Assembly (NCBI GenBank): GCA_963575745.1
Contig: CAUYUJ010003392.1
Span: 302,501-348,500 of the forward strand
Length of the DNA stretch: 46,000 bases
Origin: Prorocentrum cordatum
Lineage: Eukaryota; Sar; Dinophyceae; Prorocentrales; Prorocentraceae
Direction: 5' to 3'
Within the stretch, counting starts at the first letter, position 1; every line of letters starts with the position of its first letter. Below are positions 9,081 through 18,972 of the stretch, piece after piece. Both the position numbers and the translations under genes were made by a program. The notes beneath the pieces were generated by a model. It worked only from the letters and a program-made list of their open reading frames with translations, had not been told where the DNA came from and ran no database searches.

Positions 9081-10905
9081 CTCCGCGGCCCGTTCTGACC
9101 CGAGCGATCAGTGCCACACGTCTACGCGGCAAGAAAAAGTTGCAGCAGCTACTGCGCTCCATCCGCCCTCATCTCGCAGTGGGCTGGTCTTCGCACAGTC
9201 TCGCGCCTGTCCGCGGCACGACACCTTCAGTGGGCATTCTCTGCAACAGCGCTGCCCCTCGCGCGCCCACAACACGGGGGCAACCGCGCCAGGACAGGAG
9301 CGAAGATCCCCCGCGGAGGAAAGTCGACACTTGCGCCCCTGCTGCAGCCACCAGTAGGCATTCGAACATGTTTACAAAGCGCCCTGCAGTGAAGACCGAA
9401 GGAAGAGATCCGAGAGAACGCCACACGCAGCCGAGGACAACGTCTCACACAACAGCAAAACACGACGGCACTCCGTAGAGGACATGAAACTAAATCCAAG
9501 GACGCCTGTTGCTGGGTGCTCCTCCCTGTTCCCCCATCCTCCTCCTCCTCAACCTCTCCGCATCCTCCTCATAATCGTCGCCCTTCTCATTGCCCTCCCC
9601 CAGGTCCCCCGTCCACGGGCTCGGCACGCGTAGCGTAATTGTAGAGTCCACCTCCAAAGTCGTGACCCGAACGGGCTTCATTTGCAGGACTTCGAGGGTC
9701 GGCGGACGTGGCGTGAGCCTGCAAAGTAAAACGAGAAAACAGCAACACGTTGCTGGGTCCATCTGCCCGTCGATCAAGACTGTGGCGCGACGTGCCAGAA
9801 CGCAGCGCGCACGACAAACGACGACCAATGGCGCCTTCACCCGCAAGCGTACAATGCCCGTGGTCTCGTCTTTCCTGGGCGGGGCGGACACGCAGCTTCG
9901 AGGAAGCTGTGGCAACCAGTGGAGTGCTGGCATGTGTTGCAGCCAGGCAAGGCCAGCGAGCCAGCGAAGGGGACGATGGCGACGATGCGGGCCGAGGGGT
10001 CAATCAGAAACAACTGTGCTGACGACTGGATCGAAAGGGCCCAGGGACAACAGGCGTTCAGTGAATAGAGAGGGTGAGAGACGTATGAGATGCGAATTCT
10101 CGGCCACTGCAAGTAAACGGTGTCAATGCATATGATAATCGATGTGCTTGTATGTACGCATGTGGGACGGATTGCATGCATACTGTATGCGTGGAAGGGA
10201 GAAGCCATGGTAAGCACGAAACCATCGAGCAGCTGCGTTTCAAAACGATCGGTTGCACTGAACACTGTGCATTGAGGGCGCAGCCTCTCTGGCCTTCGCG
10301 ATATAGATGGCCGCACAGCAAGCATGAACAGCGCACTAGCACGCAAACATACTCGCGTATGAATCACCGAACTGCGAGACAACGAAAGCAGCCGAAACAT
10401 TGCCGCATGGACGTGGACAAGGAATATGAGCCCCATCGCCGAGGGCCCACAACCCCGCTGAGATGACCAAGCCGGAAAACCTTGCACTATGAAGAGCCCA
10501 CGCCCAAAGCACATGCAACAAATGGGCACTGTACTCCTCCAACGCAGAGGTGCCCTTCACCCTCGTGCCGGCTGTACAGCTTGCAAGGGAACAGACATGG
10601 CCATACGTTGCTAAATCGCATAGCGATTTGCACACCGACCCCTATGGATCCAGGGTTCTGCTGCAATCGAGTCAGCGGTCCTTGCCGTATGGATCTGCGC
10701 ATGTGTGTATATAGCCGTATGTTTCTGCGTATGTGTATATGGAGGTGCGCGGATACAAGATGGACATCCAGAACACGCTGGAGGTATACTTCTGGCTCCA
10801 AATTCTCCCTTTTTGGTTTACAAGTTGTACGTCTTGCTGAAGTACTCTTTAGAGAATAAGAACAACTATATAACAAACAAACCTCAAACAACAAACAAAA
10901 CGCCA
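9081..10905. other. Unannotated stretch with AT-rich patches
   Basis: No gene is recognised with confidence. Minus-strand 9490-9933 is a 147-codon ATG-to-TAG frame with no recognisable domain. TATG/CATA-rich patches occur near 10125-10195 and 10690-10745. The stretch 10785-10900 is lower in GC than its surroundings. Confidence 0.3.
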
Positions 10906-10924
10906 CCGTGCCGCTAGTCGCTCA

Positions 10925-11215
10925 CCGCAGTGTTATAGGTGTGCCCACGGGTTCCCCGCAGGGAGTGCCGCACCGAGCGGAGCAACAAGCGGCTCGCCCA
11001 GGCGCCCTGAAGGCTGCCTGGGGCCCCTGCGGAGCCTCGCCGGGGCGGGCCCTCTTGGAGCCCTCGCGGGCTGTCCTGGGGCCCCTCCGGCGCCGCCCGA
11101 GGCTCCTCCTGGGCCCCTCCGGGGACCCTCAGGGGGCGCCCTGCTGGGACCCTGCGGGCCAGTCGAGCCGTGCTGGAGGCTCGGGAGGCCCAAAAGGCGA
11201 GTGTGCCGAAACCCG
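10925..11215 (+). repeat. GC-rich degenerate GGGCCCCTCCGG repeat block
   Basis: Repeated GGGCCCCTnCGG and CCTCnnGG words at roughly 10-12-bp spacing make this a GC-richer relative of the CTTGG array that starts at 11478. It produces overlapping open frames on both strands. Confidence 0.55.
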
Positions 11216-11229
11216 GTGAACACACAATA

Positions 11230-11380
11230 ACGACTCCCATGCATAGTCTATATAGATGTAGATGAATCTGGAGAAAAAACACTCGAACACATGTACAACT
11301 TCACGTGTGCAAGTAAATGTGTCTACACAAATGAATAGATAGACACGTACTCATACAGGAATAATCTACGTGTATAAATG
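11230..11380. repeat. AT-rich TA/CA microsatellite-like spacer
   Basis: TATATAGATGTAGATGAA, ACACATGTAC and similar words separate the two phased arrays. Similar patches border other arrays in this window. Confidence 0.5.
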
Positions 11381-11477
11381 CAACGGCTCCATGACCATCG
11401 CCGTACTAATTGGTCCCTCGGTTCGGTATCGAATCGGGACGGGCGCGGTCATCTGTGTGTGACGGGGTCAGAGATAC

Positions 11478-12050
11478 TGGGGCCTGTCAGGAGACATTGG
11501 GGGCCTCTTGGGGGCCGGTTGGGTGCCTTCCGAGGTTTCTTTTGGGCCTCTCGAGGGCCTCTTGGGGCGTTTGGGGTGCCTCCTGGCGGTCTCAGGTGCC
11601 CATTGAGCGCGGAGGGCTCAAATCTGAGTTAGAGTTCTCCGTCTTGGCCTCTGAGGGCCCTCTGAGGGCCCTCTGGGGCCGTCTTGGGCTCGTATTGGGC
11701 CGCCTGGGGGCCCTCTTGGGGCGTCTCTGGGCCGTTTAGGGGGCCCAGGGGGCTGTCTTTACGTGGAGGCCGAAAAATCGCAGATGCTAAAATACACATC
11801 GTCCGGTGGGAGTGAAACAGTGTGCCTCTTGGAGCTCTGTTGGGAGAGCAATTGGAGGCCTCGTGGGCGTCTTGGAGGTCTCCTGGGTAATTTCGTGGCC
11901 ATCTGGAGCGTCTTTGACCGATCGCTCAGCGACTTGGGGCCCTCTTGGACCGTCTGGGAGGCCTCTTGGAAACCCCTTGGCCCGTCTTGGGGGCCCTCTT
12001 GGGGGACTCCGGGGCCGTCTTGGGCACTCCAGGGGCGCTCCCGAAACAGC
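11478..12050 (+). repeat. Helically phased GGCCTCTTGG array, plus polarity
   Basis: Dozens of degenerate units of the type GGGCCCTCTTGG. CTT steps between 11945 and 12020 recur at spacings of about 10, 11, 11, 10, 12 bp, averaging near 10.5, so the period is one helical turn and not a codon multiple. The 11640-11810 part is looser. The complementary array with opposite polarity lies at 12345-12990. Confidence 0.75.
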
Positions 12051-12344
12051 CAGCCAGCCGGACCCGAAATCAATTCACATCCGTTCTCTATGAGTAACTA
12101 TTTCGATCATACATCGATGAATAGGTCATCATTCTACGAGTACGGCTATAGATTCACCACCGTGCCTATGGGCACGGAGTGGGCGTGTCGTCAGGTACTT
12201 TGCCGAATCCTCCAAGCCTCAGCCCTGACTCCTGAGGAGTCTTTGAGGGATCTGGAGCCCAAAATTGCCAGATTTGGCGAGGCTTCGCGCGTCGTGTCAG
12301 GGACTTGTCGCGCACTCTGGCGTGGCTTGTCCGGCCCTTAAGAG
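12051..12344. other. Spacer between arrays of opposite polarity
   Basis: A non-array sequence with an AT-richer segment (12085-12155) sits at the point where the repeat changes strand. No gene is recognised. Confidence 0.4.
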
Positions 12345-12990
12345 GAGTCGCAGACTGGCCAAGGGGGTCGCAAGAGGCCCTCAAGAGGGCACAGAAAAGG
12401 GGCCCGAGACGCCCCAAGATCGCCCCGAGACGGCCAAGAAGGCCCAAATACGGCCCACGAAGTTCCCACGACGCCCAGAGATGCCTCCAAAAGGCTTCCC
12501 AAGGGGGCGTCAAGAGTCACTAATCAGTGATTGTCCATTGGTTTTTGAAGGATTTGGGCGTTCTCGCCTTTTCGGTTTTCCGACGCTCCAAGACGGCCCA
12601 AGAACCCCACACGACCACCCCAAGACGGCCAAAGAGGCCTCCAAGAGAGCCCCAAGACGGCCTAAGACAAGACCGACCAAGAGGCGCCCAAGAGGGCCTA
12701 AGAGGGCCCCAAGACGGTCCCAACAGGGGCTCAAGAGAGGGAACACGAGCCGAAAATCCAAGCCTTCCGCCCCAAGAGGCCCCCAAGAGGCCCCAAAAGG
12801 CGCCCAAGTGGCCCCAAAAGACACCCAAGTGGCTCCAAGAGGCCCCAAAGAGGCCCCCAAGAGGCCCCAAGAGTGCCCCAAGAGACCCCAGAGAGGCCCC
12901 AAGAGGACACAACACCAATTCCAAGAGGCCTCAAGGCTGCCTCCAAGGGGACCCCCAGAGGCCTCCCACGAGATCCAACGAATATCCAAC
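12345..12990 (-). repeat. Helically phased CCAAGAGGCC array, minus polarity
   Basis: The complement of the preceding array. Twelve consecutive intervals between A-steps from 12774 to 12901 measure 11, 10, 11, 10, 11, 10, 10, 12, 10, 11, 10 and 11 bp, a mean of 10.6. A box at about 12516-12595 matches, in reverse orientation, the conserved box of the 21-kb modules (AAAAACCAATGG followed by a TCA.TGAT word). Confidence 0.8.
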
Positions 12991-13039
12991 AGGCTTCATA
13001 CCTACAACCCAAGCACGGTGGCGGGATGTGCCGAAGGCC

Positions 13040-13190
13040 ATTGAACATCTACATGTGTATATGCATATGTATATATGTAGATGTCTGTGTGCATGCACAC
13101 CTGTGTGTATGTGAATAAACTATGTGTATATATACAGATATGCAGATATGTAGCTATATACACATACCTACGTACATGTCTGTGTCCGTT
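13040..13190. repeat. TATG/TACA microsatellite
   Basis: An AT-rich tract (TGTATATGCATATGTATATA, then TATGTGTATATATACAGATA) between the phased array and the retrotransposon target site. Confidence 0.7.
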
Positions 13191-13278
13191 CCATGGGAGC
13201 CCGCGTGGCACCCAGCGCTGTCCAATTTGGGCCTGATTTGGACCAGAGTTGGAAAAACATTGGACCAGATTTGGGACC

Positions 13279-13294
13279 AGACTTTGAATGGATT
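13279..13294. repeat. Retrotransposon target-site duplication, 3' copy
   Basis: AGACTTTGAATGGATT is identical to 20434-20449. It abuts the T-run that is the complement of the element's poly(A), so the last one or two T's are ambiguous between duplication and tail. Confidence 0.9.
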
Positions 13295-13302
13295 TTTTTT
13301 TT
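13293..13302 (-). other. Poly(A) tail of the retrotransposon
   Basis: Ten T's on the plus strand, i.e. A10 at the element's 3' end, directly adjoining the target-site duplication. No obvious AATAAA signal precedes it. Confidence 0.85.
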
Positions 13303-13650
13303 GAGCTCTACGCTCTGCACCGCAACATTCTGCCTGGCCCTCTACTGCGGGGGGAGAGGGACAGATGTGGGCCAGCGGGCCTGCTGTCGGACGAAAACCG
13401 ACACAGTCCCTGCAGGCGGGAAAAAGAGGCGAGGAAAAACTCGCCACGGCAGACACCTGAGCCGAAAGAGATGGCCAGGAGAGCCGACTAGCCCGAAGAG
13501 GGCCGAGAGGAGCCCGAGCGGGCAACCTCGAGCAAGCGCTGGGCCAGGACGGCCTGGTGCTTGCTGCGAGCATCCTCCACCTCCGAGGACGGGGGAGGGG
13601 GAGGCTCAACCGAGGGAGCGGGGACCTCCTCCACCTCCACGGCAGGCTCG
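13303..13650 (-). other. 3' region of the retrotransposon
   Basis: About 350 bases follow the ORF2 UGA. From 13673 to 13488 the neighbouring frame is open for 61 codons rich in Glu, Val and Pro (DEPAVEVEEVPAPS), overlapping the ORF2 end. It could be reached by a one-base slip at the five-T run 13681-13685, so it may be a lost or frameshifted C-terminus. Confidence 0.5.
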
Positions 13651-16600
13651 TCAGGCCCAAGGACTCCGTCCACTGAGCTGAAAAAGGCTCATGATGTTCC
13701 CTGTGTGGACCCTGACCTCCCTCTTGCTGTACTGGGGGTGCAGGCCTCGTTTGCACAACGTGTTCCATCCCGTCCGCGTGGTCTCGGTCGGACGGCCAAC
13801 ACATTTCACAGACAAACCGCGAACTCTCTGGCCCGAGGAGTGACAGTGGCAACGCACACAGATGAACAGAACGCTGCTGTCGGAGCAGTCAAACGCTAAA
13901 ACACGATGCTCTAGAGCCAAGAGACGGCCCTCATCTAGTTTACTGCGACCACTGCAGGAACCAGGAGGGGGCTCAACGAGGGCTCTAGTGCCACGTAAAC
14001 AAACTTCACACCTCCACGCTCCCGCCCAGGGTCTCCAGACATGTGGCAAGGGCGCTGAGGCAGCCGAAGGCTTACTGAGCAATACAACACCCGACAGATC
14101 TATGGGGTCCCATAAAGGCAGGAGGCGGGCCGCGAGGCGCAATGTGCAGCGGGCCGCCTTGATAAATTTGTCCGTGACATCATTGGCTTCGGCCGAGCTA
14201 GGATGCATGTCTAAAGCATGTTTGGCTCCAACGTCGGCCCAGTAGTTGCCTTGCCTACGCCATCTCTCTTCGCTGGAGATGCCTTGCTCATCTCGGTCCT
14301 TATGAGCAGCAACTTTCTCAACGGGGAGGAGCGAGGACGCAGTGGAGTAACACTGGAGGAAAGCCCCCGAGTACATGCGCTGACCAGAAAGGTGGGCCGC
14401 CTTAGGCAGGCCAGCGATCTTAACAACGTTGAGGCAATCAGACAGGGCCGATGCGTGGCCTGGGATGCCGAGCATGTGGGCCCACGTGTAGGCCGAAAAC
14501 TCAGCACTCTGCGGGGTCTGAGGATAGGGCGCCCAAACAGGGGCTCTGAATTCGGCCACACACCTACCAACAGAGTCGACCATGGCCACGCAAGACGCAG
14601 CCCGACTAAGTTCACGGATGGGGTGCCGAGTGCACGAGCCGTCAATGAAAAGGGACCCCCAGAGCTGCCTGTCTAGGGGGCCGCCGACAGGGGAGACCTG
14701 ATCGGTGTCATGCCACACAACCATAAGACCATCATCGGCATCCGTCGCGGGCTTCGGGCTGAAGTCGGCGGGATGGGCGAAAGCCCCAGAGATAAACGGG
14801 AGCAAAGCAGACCTGTCGCCACCTTCAGCCTCGAGCGCGGCCTCTATCTCTCCAGCCTTGACCAAGGCGTTGCGTTTTTCCACTATACTCTCCCCCTGAC
14901 ACTTCCACAGCCTATGGAACATACTATCGGGCTCCCCGCAGAACTGGCAGCCAACATCCGTCTGGTAGCCGAGCTGGAGCGCACGCTCCTTAGTGAGGAA
15001 AGCTTCGGTGGCGAAGGCTCGGATCCTCCCCTTCTCGAGAGCACTGAACTTGCTGCTGGCAAGAGCTTCCTTGACAATGTCGTAACAAAGCCTGTGCTTA
15101 ACCCCTCGCTTGGCCGCAGAGTCTCTTTCCAACATACGCAAGTAAGCCTCTTTGCACAGTTTTTTGACAAGGGCGGTGGAGAACAGACCAAGGGGGATGA
15201 CGAAGCCACGGTCATCTCTGATGGTCATGAAATCCGTCATCACCCAACCAATCCTAGAGAGAGACATGCGCAGGGCGGAGAGGGGGCCAGCCACACTGCG
15301 CCAGGAACACGCTTCTTGGCTAAAAATGTTCGTCCAAGCTCGTCTGAGCTCGGGGAGGCCAATCGCCCAGGGGAACTCTCCCACCTGAGACAGCCAGATT
15401 TCCTTCGACCACCGAACAATGGGAGAGCACGCGGTTCTCCAACAAGGGTCCGAATCGAGGATGGCCGAGGTGGTGAGCGAACGAAGCTTCGAGAGAGGAC
15501 GAACCGATCCGAAAAGCTTCCTGCGAAGGAGAAGGAGGTCATGATCGGAGGTCCCCGTGATCTCACTCCCGTAGCTGGCGCCGGCCAAAGGGCCAGCCGA
15601 AAAAACCTTAATGATGGCGCCCCTCTTGAGCACCTTATTCTGTCTGCGAAGCCGCTTGGTGCGCCTACAGGCGGCCGCTAGCCTAGACTTCAGCTTGGCA
15701 CATCGGCCTCCGACCCTGAGGGCGCGACCAGCTGTGTAGTCGACACCTAGGTTGACAGCAGAGGATGAGGGTTGGGTCGAGAGCTCAGCCAACTGGGACG
15801 AGACCTGCTCCCCGACGGCACGCGAAGAGGCAACAATACAGGTCTTGTCCAGAGCGAAGCTACAACCCAAAACCTCTTCCACCACCCCCTTCAACTGCTG
15901 CGCACAACCGACCACAGAGGCGATGACCTTCGAGGGGGGGCCCACACACGAGAGGCCTAGGTCGTCGATGTAAACATCGAGCTCAAGTCTGGGCTGGCGA
16001 GTGATCCTGTCGTAACCCTCCATCCCGTGGACACGGATGAAGGTAGTGGCGAAGCTGCAGCCCGCCACCACTCCACTCAAAACAAAAAAGGGGCCTTCAA
16101 CGATGCCTCCCAAACTGAGAAAGCGCCCACACTGGTAAGCAAACAGGGCCACCCTAGCTATGACGGGCGGGAACCCATGCCGAGCACATCTCTCCTGCAA
16201 GGCGGCCAAGGGGATGTGTTCGTAAAACTTACGAAGATCGAAAAGGACACTGCAGGCGGCATCTCCACTCTTGACGCCTGCTTCAGACCGAACGGCCTGT
16301 CTCCACACAACGTCGGCCGCCCCTCGATGTCTGCCAGCGGCCCAGTACCGTCTGGGGTGTTGCTGTTCCCAGGCCAGGGCCAGGGGGCGACGGAGACGCC
16401 CCCAGACCCTGTACCAGGAGCAGAACACCCCGATCGGCCTGTAGCCTCCAGCAGGCTTCGAGAGGAGAGCAAGCAGGACGACCGAAATCTGGGGGGGCAG
16501 GCAACCCAAGGCTTCAATGAGAGCAAAAATCATGCTGAGACACTCCAGCGCTGGATCTCCCAGGAGCGAGAAGTGACGGCAGTGGAACCCGTCCAGGGAC

Positions 16601-18687
16601 ACGGCCGAACCAGGCTTGCATTGTTTCGAGGCGGCTCTGATCTCGTCGACGCTGAGACGAGGAAGAGGCTCCAGGATAACCCCCGAAGGCACGGCCCCCA
16701 AACCCTGGCCCCACGCAGCACTAAAGCGAGCACCTTCAGCCCGCAACAAAGAGAGGGGGTCAGACACGGTGCAACCTTTGGCGCTAAGCGTGGTGGTCGG
16801 GGTCCACGGGGCGGGATCTCGGGTGATCTGATGGACTCGCCGCGAGCCCGAAGAGACGCCGACGTGCAGCCAGGCAGACCAGTCATCGCGGGCCTGCTTG
16901 GCGAAGAACTTGTTGGCGGCCTCGAGTTCATCTTTTAACTCAAGCTCAAACTCCTCAATGTCTTCAATCGTCTGGTCGGAGGCGCCAGCAATGCGAGCAG
17001 CACGATAAAAAATTTGGGTCCTGGAGCCCATGTGCTGCGCGATGAGCGTCGGCGGCTGGCAAAGCAAGAGGCCCAGCTTATCCGACAAACGGAGGTCGCC
17101 TGCACGGCGAGCAAGAACTAAGGCATGCCACTGAGCCGCCAGCCAACGAATAGCTCGGTGCTCTGGGTACTTACTGCGGCCGTCGGCAGTGAGGAGTGAG
17201 CGCCAGACCAACTGAGGCCCCGACCCACGACAGCCCTTCTTGAGCAGCTCGGCCCCAAGAATCGGCACGAGGTCGGACTCGGCTCGGTCCGCCCACGCCT
17301 GGTACAACGGACCCAAGAGCTTGTGGGCCCCCCAGAAATCCTGTTTTTTAACCTTGTCCAGGGCCGCCTTGGCCAGATCCAGCTCGCGGGCCCAGGAGGA
17401 ACCTTGGGGCCGAGGTCCGAACACCGCCTCCACAGGCAGCGGGGGGGGCTTCCGAAACGACAAAGCCTGCAAAACGGCAAGCTGAGGAAAGAAAATCAAA
17501 TTGACAGGTCGGTGGGGGGTCAAGGACGTAGAGAAATCGACAGCGCACTCTCTCACACCTTTGGCCAGCCCCCCCGAGCAAATAAAATAATCAAAGACAG
17601 AAGGCTTCCCCGACGGGAAATGCGTGCACGAGGCTGGAACCACAAGAACACCTCGCAATTTACTGACAAACTCGGTATCTTCCAGAAGAGGAGGCTCGAA
17701 GTTGTGGTCAGCTCCGGCAACAAATGGCAAATCACAACTGGAGAGGAAGAGACCGAGACGAGACAGGATACCAAGATTGCGATCCGAAAGCTCTTCAGTG
17801 TGGTAGAGGTAGGACGAAACAACAACGATGGGGGAGGTGCCTGGAAGGTGCATGGAGCCAGCAAGACACCTGCCTGGAACAATCTCACCTCCTTCCATAC
17901 CTTGAAGTCCTATCCAATCCTTAGCAAAAATGGCGACCCCCGCCGAGGTGTCGGCCTCGGTCTTCTCAGCCTCGGACCAGAGGGACTTCCAGCCCCTCTT
18001 GATACACCACGCGTTGGCCGCCTGCACATCTTCCCCTCTCAAGCGGTGCTCCTGACAAAGGACAATATGGGCGTGTGAGAGGCTTTCCAAAAGGCCGCGC
18101 ATGGTGCCCCATGAGTTGCAGTTGATGGTCTTGATACAAAGCTCAACACTGTTGGGATCAGGTCTCGCACCTCCATCCTTGGCAGGAGCTTGCTTGGGAG
18201 AGGAAACAGACTGCACGGGCTGCCGTGGGGCGTCGGAGCCGACGCCCGCGTTCTGAGACCTTAAAACAAGCGATCCTGGCAAAGGTTGGGGACGGGCAGG
18301 CTGGCGAACCAGAGAGGGAGGGCTGACCTTCGCCAGCTCCGATCCAAGCTCAGCCTGACCAGAGACGTGCAATCCTCGCTCATGGAGAAGGGGCTCGAAT
18401 CTATCGTCCACATCGGCCAAAGGAAGCTGAACCACAGTGACCGAATGGACACTCTTGCCTACGCCTGCACCGAGCTGAGCAACTGGGTAAAGCAGGGAAG
18501 GCCGAGAGAAATCGCAGGCAGCGCGCGTGCGCGTCTTGCCTGGCCTGGCGTCCAGCTGTAACGACGAGGACGGCGACGCGACCGCATCGGCACGAGCAAG
18601 CAGCGACGAACGTCGCGACCGAACCGATCTATCCTTCGTCTGGACACCAGGACTTCTTAGAAAGCGTGGGAGGCCCCTCCTAGCCAA
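13651..18687 (-). CDS. ORF2: endonuclease / reverse transcriptase / RNase H polyprotein
   Basis: The protein nicks target DNA and copies the element RNA into it. The open frame starts right after a UGA at 18691-18693 and has no AUG until residue 196, which is inside the endonuclease, so the true start is unknown; residues here are counted from the TTG at 18687. Endonuclease (about 182-400): N191, E213 in CQEH, D327/N329 in GADHN, S363 and D366 in SVFDY, H392 in TPHRPV (the usual SDH Asp is Pro). Reverse transcriptase (about 735-990): RPIG at 750, motif A Asp817 in FDLRKFYEH, motif B 871-883, motif C YIDD at 906-909, LGVDY at 980. Zinc knuckle C1247, C1250, H1258, C1263. RNase H (about 1340-1490): D1349, E1396, D1417, H1462 and D1485. 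The Cys-rich C-terminus (C1560/1563, C1610/1613/1615) is unassigned. The ORF is intact over 1678 codons. Confidence 0.93.
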   Translation of the reverse strand: MARRGLPRFLRSPGVQTKDRSVRSRRSSLLARADAVASPSSSLQLDARPGKTRTRAACDFSRPSLLYPVAQLGAGVGKSVHSVTVVQLPLADVDDRFEPLLHERGLHVSGQAELGSELAKVSPPSLVRQPARPQPLPGSLVLRSQNAGVGSDAPRQPVQSVSSPKQAPAKDGGARPDPNSVELCIKTINCNSWGTMRGLLESLSHAHIVLCQEHRLRGEDVQAANAWCIKRGWKSLWSEAEKTEADTSAGVAIFAKDWIGLQGMEGGEIVPGRCLAGSMHLPGTSPIVVVSSYLYHTEELSDRNLGILSRLGLFLSSCDLPFVAGADHNFEPPLLEDTEFVSKLRGVLVVPASCTHFPSGKPSVFDYFICSGGLAKGVRECAVDFSTSLTPHRPVNLIFFPQLAVLQALSFRKPPPLPVEAVFGPRPQGSSWARELDLAKAALDKVKKQDFWGAHKLLGPLYQAWADRAESDLVPILGAELLKKGCRGSGPQLVWRSLLTADGRSKYPEHRAIRWLAAQWHALVLARRAGDLRLSDKLGLLLCQPPTLIAQHMGSRTQIFYRAARIAGASDQTIEDIEEFELELKDELEAANKFFAKQARDDWSAWLHVGVSSGSRRVHQITRDPAPWTPTTTLSAKGCTVSDPLSLLRAEGARFSAAWGQGLGAVPSGVILEPLPRLSVDEIRAASKQCKPGSAVSLDGFHCRHFSLLGDPALECLSMIFALIEALGCLPPQISVVLLALLSKPAGGYRPIGVFCSWYRVWGRLRRPLALAWEQQHPRRYWAAGRHRGAADVVWRQAVRSEAGVKSGDAACSVLFDLRKFYEHIPLAALQERCARHGFPPVIARVALFAYQCGRFLSLGGIVEGPFFVLSGVVAGCSFATTFIRVHGMEGYDRITRQPRLELDVYIDDLGLSCVGPPSKVIASVVGCAQQLKGVVEEVLGCSFALDKTCIVASSRAVGEQVSSQLAELSTQPSSSAVNLGVDYTAGRALRVGGRCAKLKSRLAAACRRTKRLRRQNKVLKRGAIIKVFSAGPLAGASYGSEITGTSDHDLLLLRRKLFGSVRPLSKLRSLTTSAILDSDPCWRTACSPIVRWSKEIWLSQVGEFPWAIGLPELRRAWTNIFSQEACSWRSVAGPLSALRMSLSRIGWVMTDFMTIRDDRGFVIPLGLFSTALVKKLCKEAYLRMLERDSAAKRGVKHRLCYDIVKEALASSKFSALEKGRIRAFATEAFLTKERALQLGYQTDVGCQFCGEPDSMFHRLWKCQGESIVEKRNALVKAGEIEAALEAEGGDRSALLPFISGAFAHPADFSPKPATDADDGLMVVWHDTDQVSPVGGPLDRQLWGSLFIDGSCTRHPIRELSRAASCVAMVDSVGRCVAEFRAPVWAPYPQTPQSAEFSAYTWAHMLGIPGHASALSDCLNVVKIAGLPKAAHLSGQRMYSGAFLQCYSTASSLLPVEKVAAHKDRDEQGISSEERWRRQGNYWADVGAKHALDMHPSSAEANDVTDKFIKAARCTLRLAARLLPLWDPIDLSGVVLLSKPSAASAPLPHVWRPWAGAWRCEVCLRGTRALVEPPPGSCSGRSKLDEGRLLALEHRVLAFDCSDSSVLFICVRCHCHSSGQRVRGLSVKCVGRPTETTRTGWNTLCKRGLHPQYSKREVRVHTGNIMSLFQLSGRSPWA

Positions 18688-18690
18688 AGA

Positions 18691-18972
18691 TCAACACGAG
18701 CCAGATGCAGACAGTCAGCGACTATAACATCAGCTGGCCCAGACATTGGCTTTTTGTTCCATCCAGCCAGAGGCAGAGTAGAACTCTCCGCGCCGTGCGC
18801 GGGGCCGGGGAGCAACGGTGCGAGGGTCACTAACGGCGCAACGCCGGGCAGTCCCCACTCGCACCGCGCCCCCCGCTGGGTAGACAAACCCACGCCTGAT
18901 GAAAGATTGCGAGAGTGCTGCAGGGGTCCCCCCTGAAGGATGGCAAGCTGGCAGATCAGAAGCGGAACTTCA
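18691..18972 (-). other. ORF1-ORF2 junction: same frame, separated only by UGA codons
   Basis: ORF1 and ORF2 lie in the same reading frame. Between them the in-frame stops are all UGA: 18970-18972 (end of ORF1), 18730-18732, 18715-18717 and 18691-18693; no in-frame UAA or UAG occurs. After the ORF1 stop the frame is open for 79 codons. A second frame is also open across the whole of ORF1 and into the start of ORF2 (20393 to 18657). How ORF2 is translated is therefore unclear: readthrough, re-initiation at a non-AUG codon and frameshifting all remain possible. Confidence 0.7.

Noticed and set aside
9490-9933. 147-codon minus-strand frame with ATG and TAG
   Set aside because: It has mixed composition, but a competing 181-codon frame lies on the opposite strand and no domain is recognised. 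Chance frames of this size are expected in GC-rich DNA.
10925-11215. Overlapping frames in both directions as a possible gene
   Set aside because: The block consists of GGGCCCCTCCGG-type degenerate repeats related to the neighbouring array.
14710-17500. Plus-strand frames of 250-320 codons opposite ORF2
   Set aside because: They are antisense shadows of the conserved endonuclease-reverse transcriptase frame; no domain was recognised.
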